Part shown: in pieces, positions 12,347-13,328 of the stretch | Numbering within the stretch: position 1 is the stretch's first letter | Layout of the letters: each line of letters opens with the position of its first letter | Assembly (NCBI GenBank): GCA_964370195.1 | Contig: CAYJIH010000043.1 | Span: 1 to 13,328 of the forward strand | Reading direction: 5' to 3' | DNA from: JAAYCI01 sp964370195 | GTDB lineage: Bacteria > Bacillota > Clostridia > Oscillospirales > Ruminococcaceae | Length of the DNA stretch: 13,328 bases | Program-made: the position numbers and the translations under genes | Notes under the pieces: model-generated | Seen by the model: only the letters and a program-made list of their open reading frames with translations | What the model was told of the DNA's origin: nothing | Databases searched by the model: none

Positions 12347-13328
12347 ATGAATATCATGGTAATTGGTTTTTTTGCATTATTTTCAATCGTAGTGGCTGTC
12401 ATCACGTTTTATAAAACGCGAGGAGAAAATTTAAGCACAAGCGATGGTTATTTTTTAGGTGGCCGCAGTTTAAAGGCAAAAGTAATCGCCGGATCCTTGC
12501 TGCTTACAAACCTCAGTGCGGTAAGTTTTATTGGTATGTCGGCACAGGCATATGATGCAAATATGAGTGTGATGGGCTGGGAAGTGGGCTCTGGCATTAC
12601 CTTGGTACTTATTGCATTGTTTTTATTGCCTCGCTACTTAAAACAGGGCATCACAACCATCCCCGAATTTATTGAAGCCCGTTTTGACGCCAGCACACGC
12701 CAGTTTGTTACAATTTTATTCTTAATTAGCTATATCGTAAATTTATTGCCCATCACTTTATACTCTGGCGCTGTGGCCATGGGTGAAATTTTTGACATGT
12801 CTGCCATTTTGGGCATTACGGAAGCGCAAAATGTTTGGCTGCTTGTTTGGGTAATCGGCATCATTGGCACTTTATATGCGGTGGCCGGCGGGCTAAAAGC
12901 GGTGGCCGTTTCCGATTCTATCAATGGTGTTGCACTCATCATCGGTGGCCTGCTCGTGCCAATTTTCGCCCTTATCTATCTTGGCAGCGGCAACATTTCA
13001 GACGGCTTTCAGCTATTTTTAACCAGCACACCGGAAAAACTCAACGCCATTGGCTCCACAAGTGACCCTCTTCCTTTCGGTACGGTGTTCACGGGCCTTC
13101 TGCTTGTAAACTTATATTACTGGGGCACCGATCAATCCATCATCCAGCGTGGTCTTGGTGCCGAAAACTTAAAAGAAGGCCAAAAGGGCATCATCTATGC
13201 CGGTCTTTTGAAAGTACTAACGCCTTTCCTTGTGATCATCCCGGGCATCATGGCTTTTCAAATTTTTGGCGGAACCATAGAAGATTCCGATACAATTTAC
13301 CCCATTTTGGTCAATACGGTGTTGCCTG
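12347..13328 (+). CDS. SGLT-type sodium/sugar symporter (SSS family), 3' end beyond window
   Basis: The frame is open from ATG 12347 to the right edge, giving 327 residues of an expected 500 or more. It is a multi-helix inner-membrane transporter expected to couple Na+ to sugar uptake. SSS features include YFLGGRSL (35-42), LLLTNLSAVSFIGMSA (51-66), YLKQGITTIPEFIEARFD (97-114) and NLYYWGTDQSIIQRGLGAEN (255-274). By eye it aligns with the Vibrio galactose transporter vSGLT: the positions of sugar-contacting E88, S91, N260 and K294 correspond to E79, S82, N255 and K289, and the gate tyrosine to Y258; vSGLT Q69 is replaced by S60. AAGGGA lies six bases before the start. Its operator ties it to the LacI-family repressor and galK. 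Confidence 0.92.
   Translation, partial: MNIMVIGFFALFSIVVAVITFYKTRGENLSTSDGYFLGGRSLKAKVIAGSLLLTNLSAVSFIGMSAQAYDANMSVMGWEVGSGITLVLIALFLLPRYLKQGITTIPEFIEARFDASTRQFVTILFLISYIVNLLPITLYSGAVAMGEIFDMSAILGITEAQNVWLLVWVIGIIGTLYAVAGGLKAVAVSDSINGVALIIGGLLVPIFALIYLGSGNISDGFQLFLTSTPEKLNAIGSTSDPLPFGTVFTGLLLVNLYYWGTDQSIIQRGLGAENLKEGQKGIIYAGLLKVLTPFLVIIPGIMAFQIFGGTIEDSDTIYPILVNTVLP

Noticed and set aside
12181..12414. An open frame of about 77 codons spanning the repressor end, operator and symporter start.
   Set aside because: It runs in another frame through the promoter region, has no ribosome binding site and overlaps the well-supported symporter start.
1..13328. CRISPR arrays, insertion sequences, rRNA and phage genes.
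   Set aside because: No regularly spaced repeats, transposase motifs, terminal inverted repeats with target duplications or rRNA sequence were seen on either strand.

Overview
The window looks like a chromosomal segment of a moderately AT-rich, Gram-positive-type anaerobe, most likely a member of the Clostridia (Bacillota). The supporting signs are strong AGGAGG-type ribosome binding sites before nearly every gene, frequent TTG and GTG starts, -35/-10 boxes of the vegetative sigma type, a tRNA gene with encoded CCA, a YjfB-type motility protein, a DtxR/MntR regulator and a Clostridia-style variant galactokinase. No phage, transposon, CRISPR array or rRNA was seen. I cannot name the species.

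Layout. Bases 1-230 hold the last codons of a membrane protein (+) converging on a tRNA-Ala(GGC) gene (-), with a hairpin terminator between them. Bases 480-1735 carry deoB (+). From 1760 to 6250 a minus-strand block holds a YigZ/IMPACT-family gene, rpmE (ribosomal protein L31), a phosphoglucomutase/phosphopentomutase-type hexose mutase (pgcA) and a secreted, membrane-anchored leucine-rich-repeat/FIVAR protein. Bases 6280-7640, also minus strand, hold a YjfB-like motility protein, a four-helix DUF2569 protein and a PaaI-like hotdog thioesterase. A DtxR/MntR-family regulator (+, 7720-8157) follows and shares a terminator with a minus-strand YdcF/DUF218 membrane protein (8324-9103). A gene-free, AT-rich stretch of about 660 bases then leads into the sugar locus.

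The most coherent system is at 9695-13328: a GHMP-family galactokinase-like gene, a LacI-family repressor and an SGLT-type sodium/solute symporter (running off the right edge). Each of the three transcription units carries the same 14-bp palindrome with core TAAACGCGCGTTTA (one mismatch at the repressor's own promoter). It sits just after the -10 box of galK, just after the promoter of the repressor, and between the -35 and -10 boxes of the symporter. I infer a self-contained, autoregulated uptake-and-phosphorylation module for galactose or a related sugar. deoB and pgcA are other sugar-phosphate mutases in the window; I see no sign that they belong to the same regulon, because neither has this operator.

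Several gene starts were moved from the longest open frame to an internal codon with a well-placed ribosome binding site: rpmE, pgcA, the leucine-rich-repeat gene, the DUF2569 gene, galK and the LacI gene. All functional names rest on sequence patterns recognised by eye; no database search was possible.
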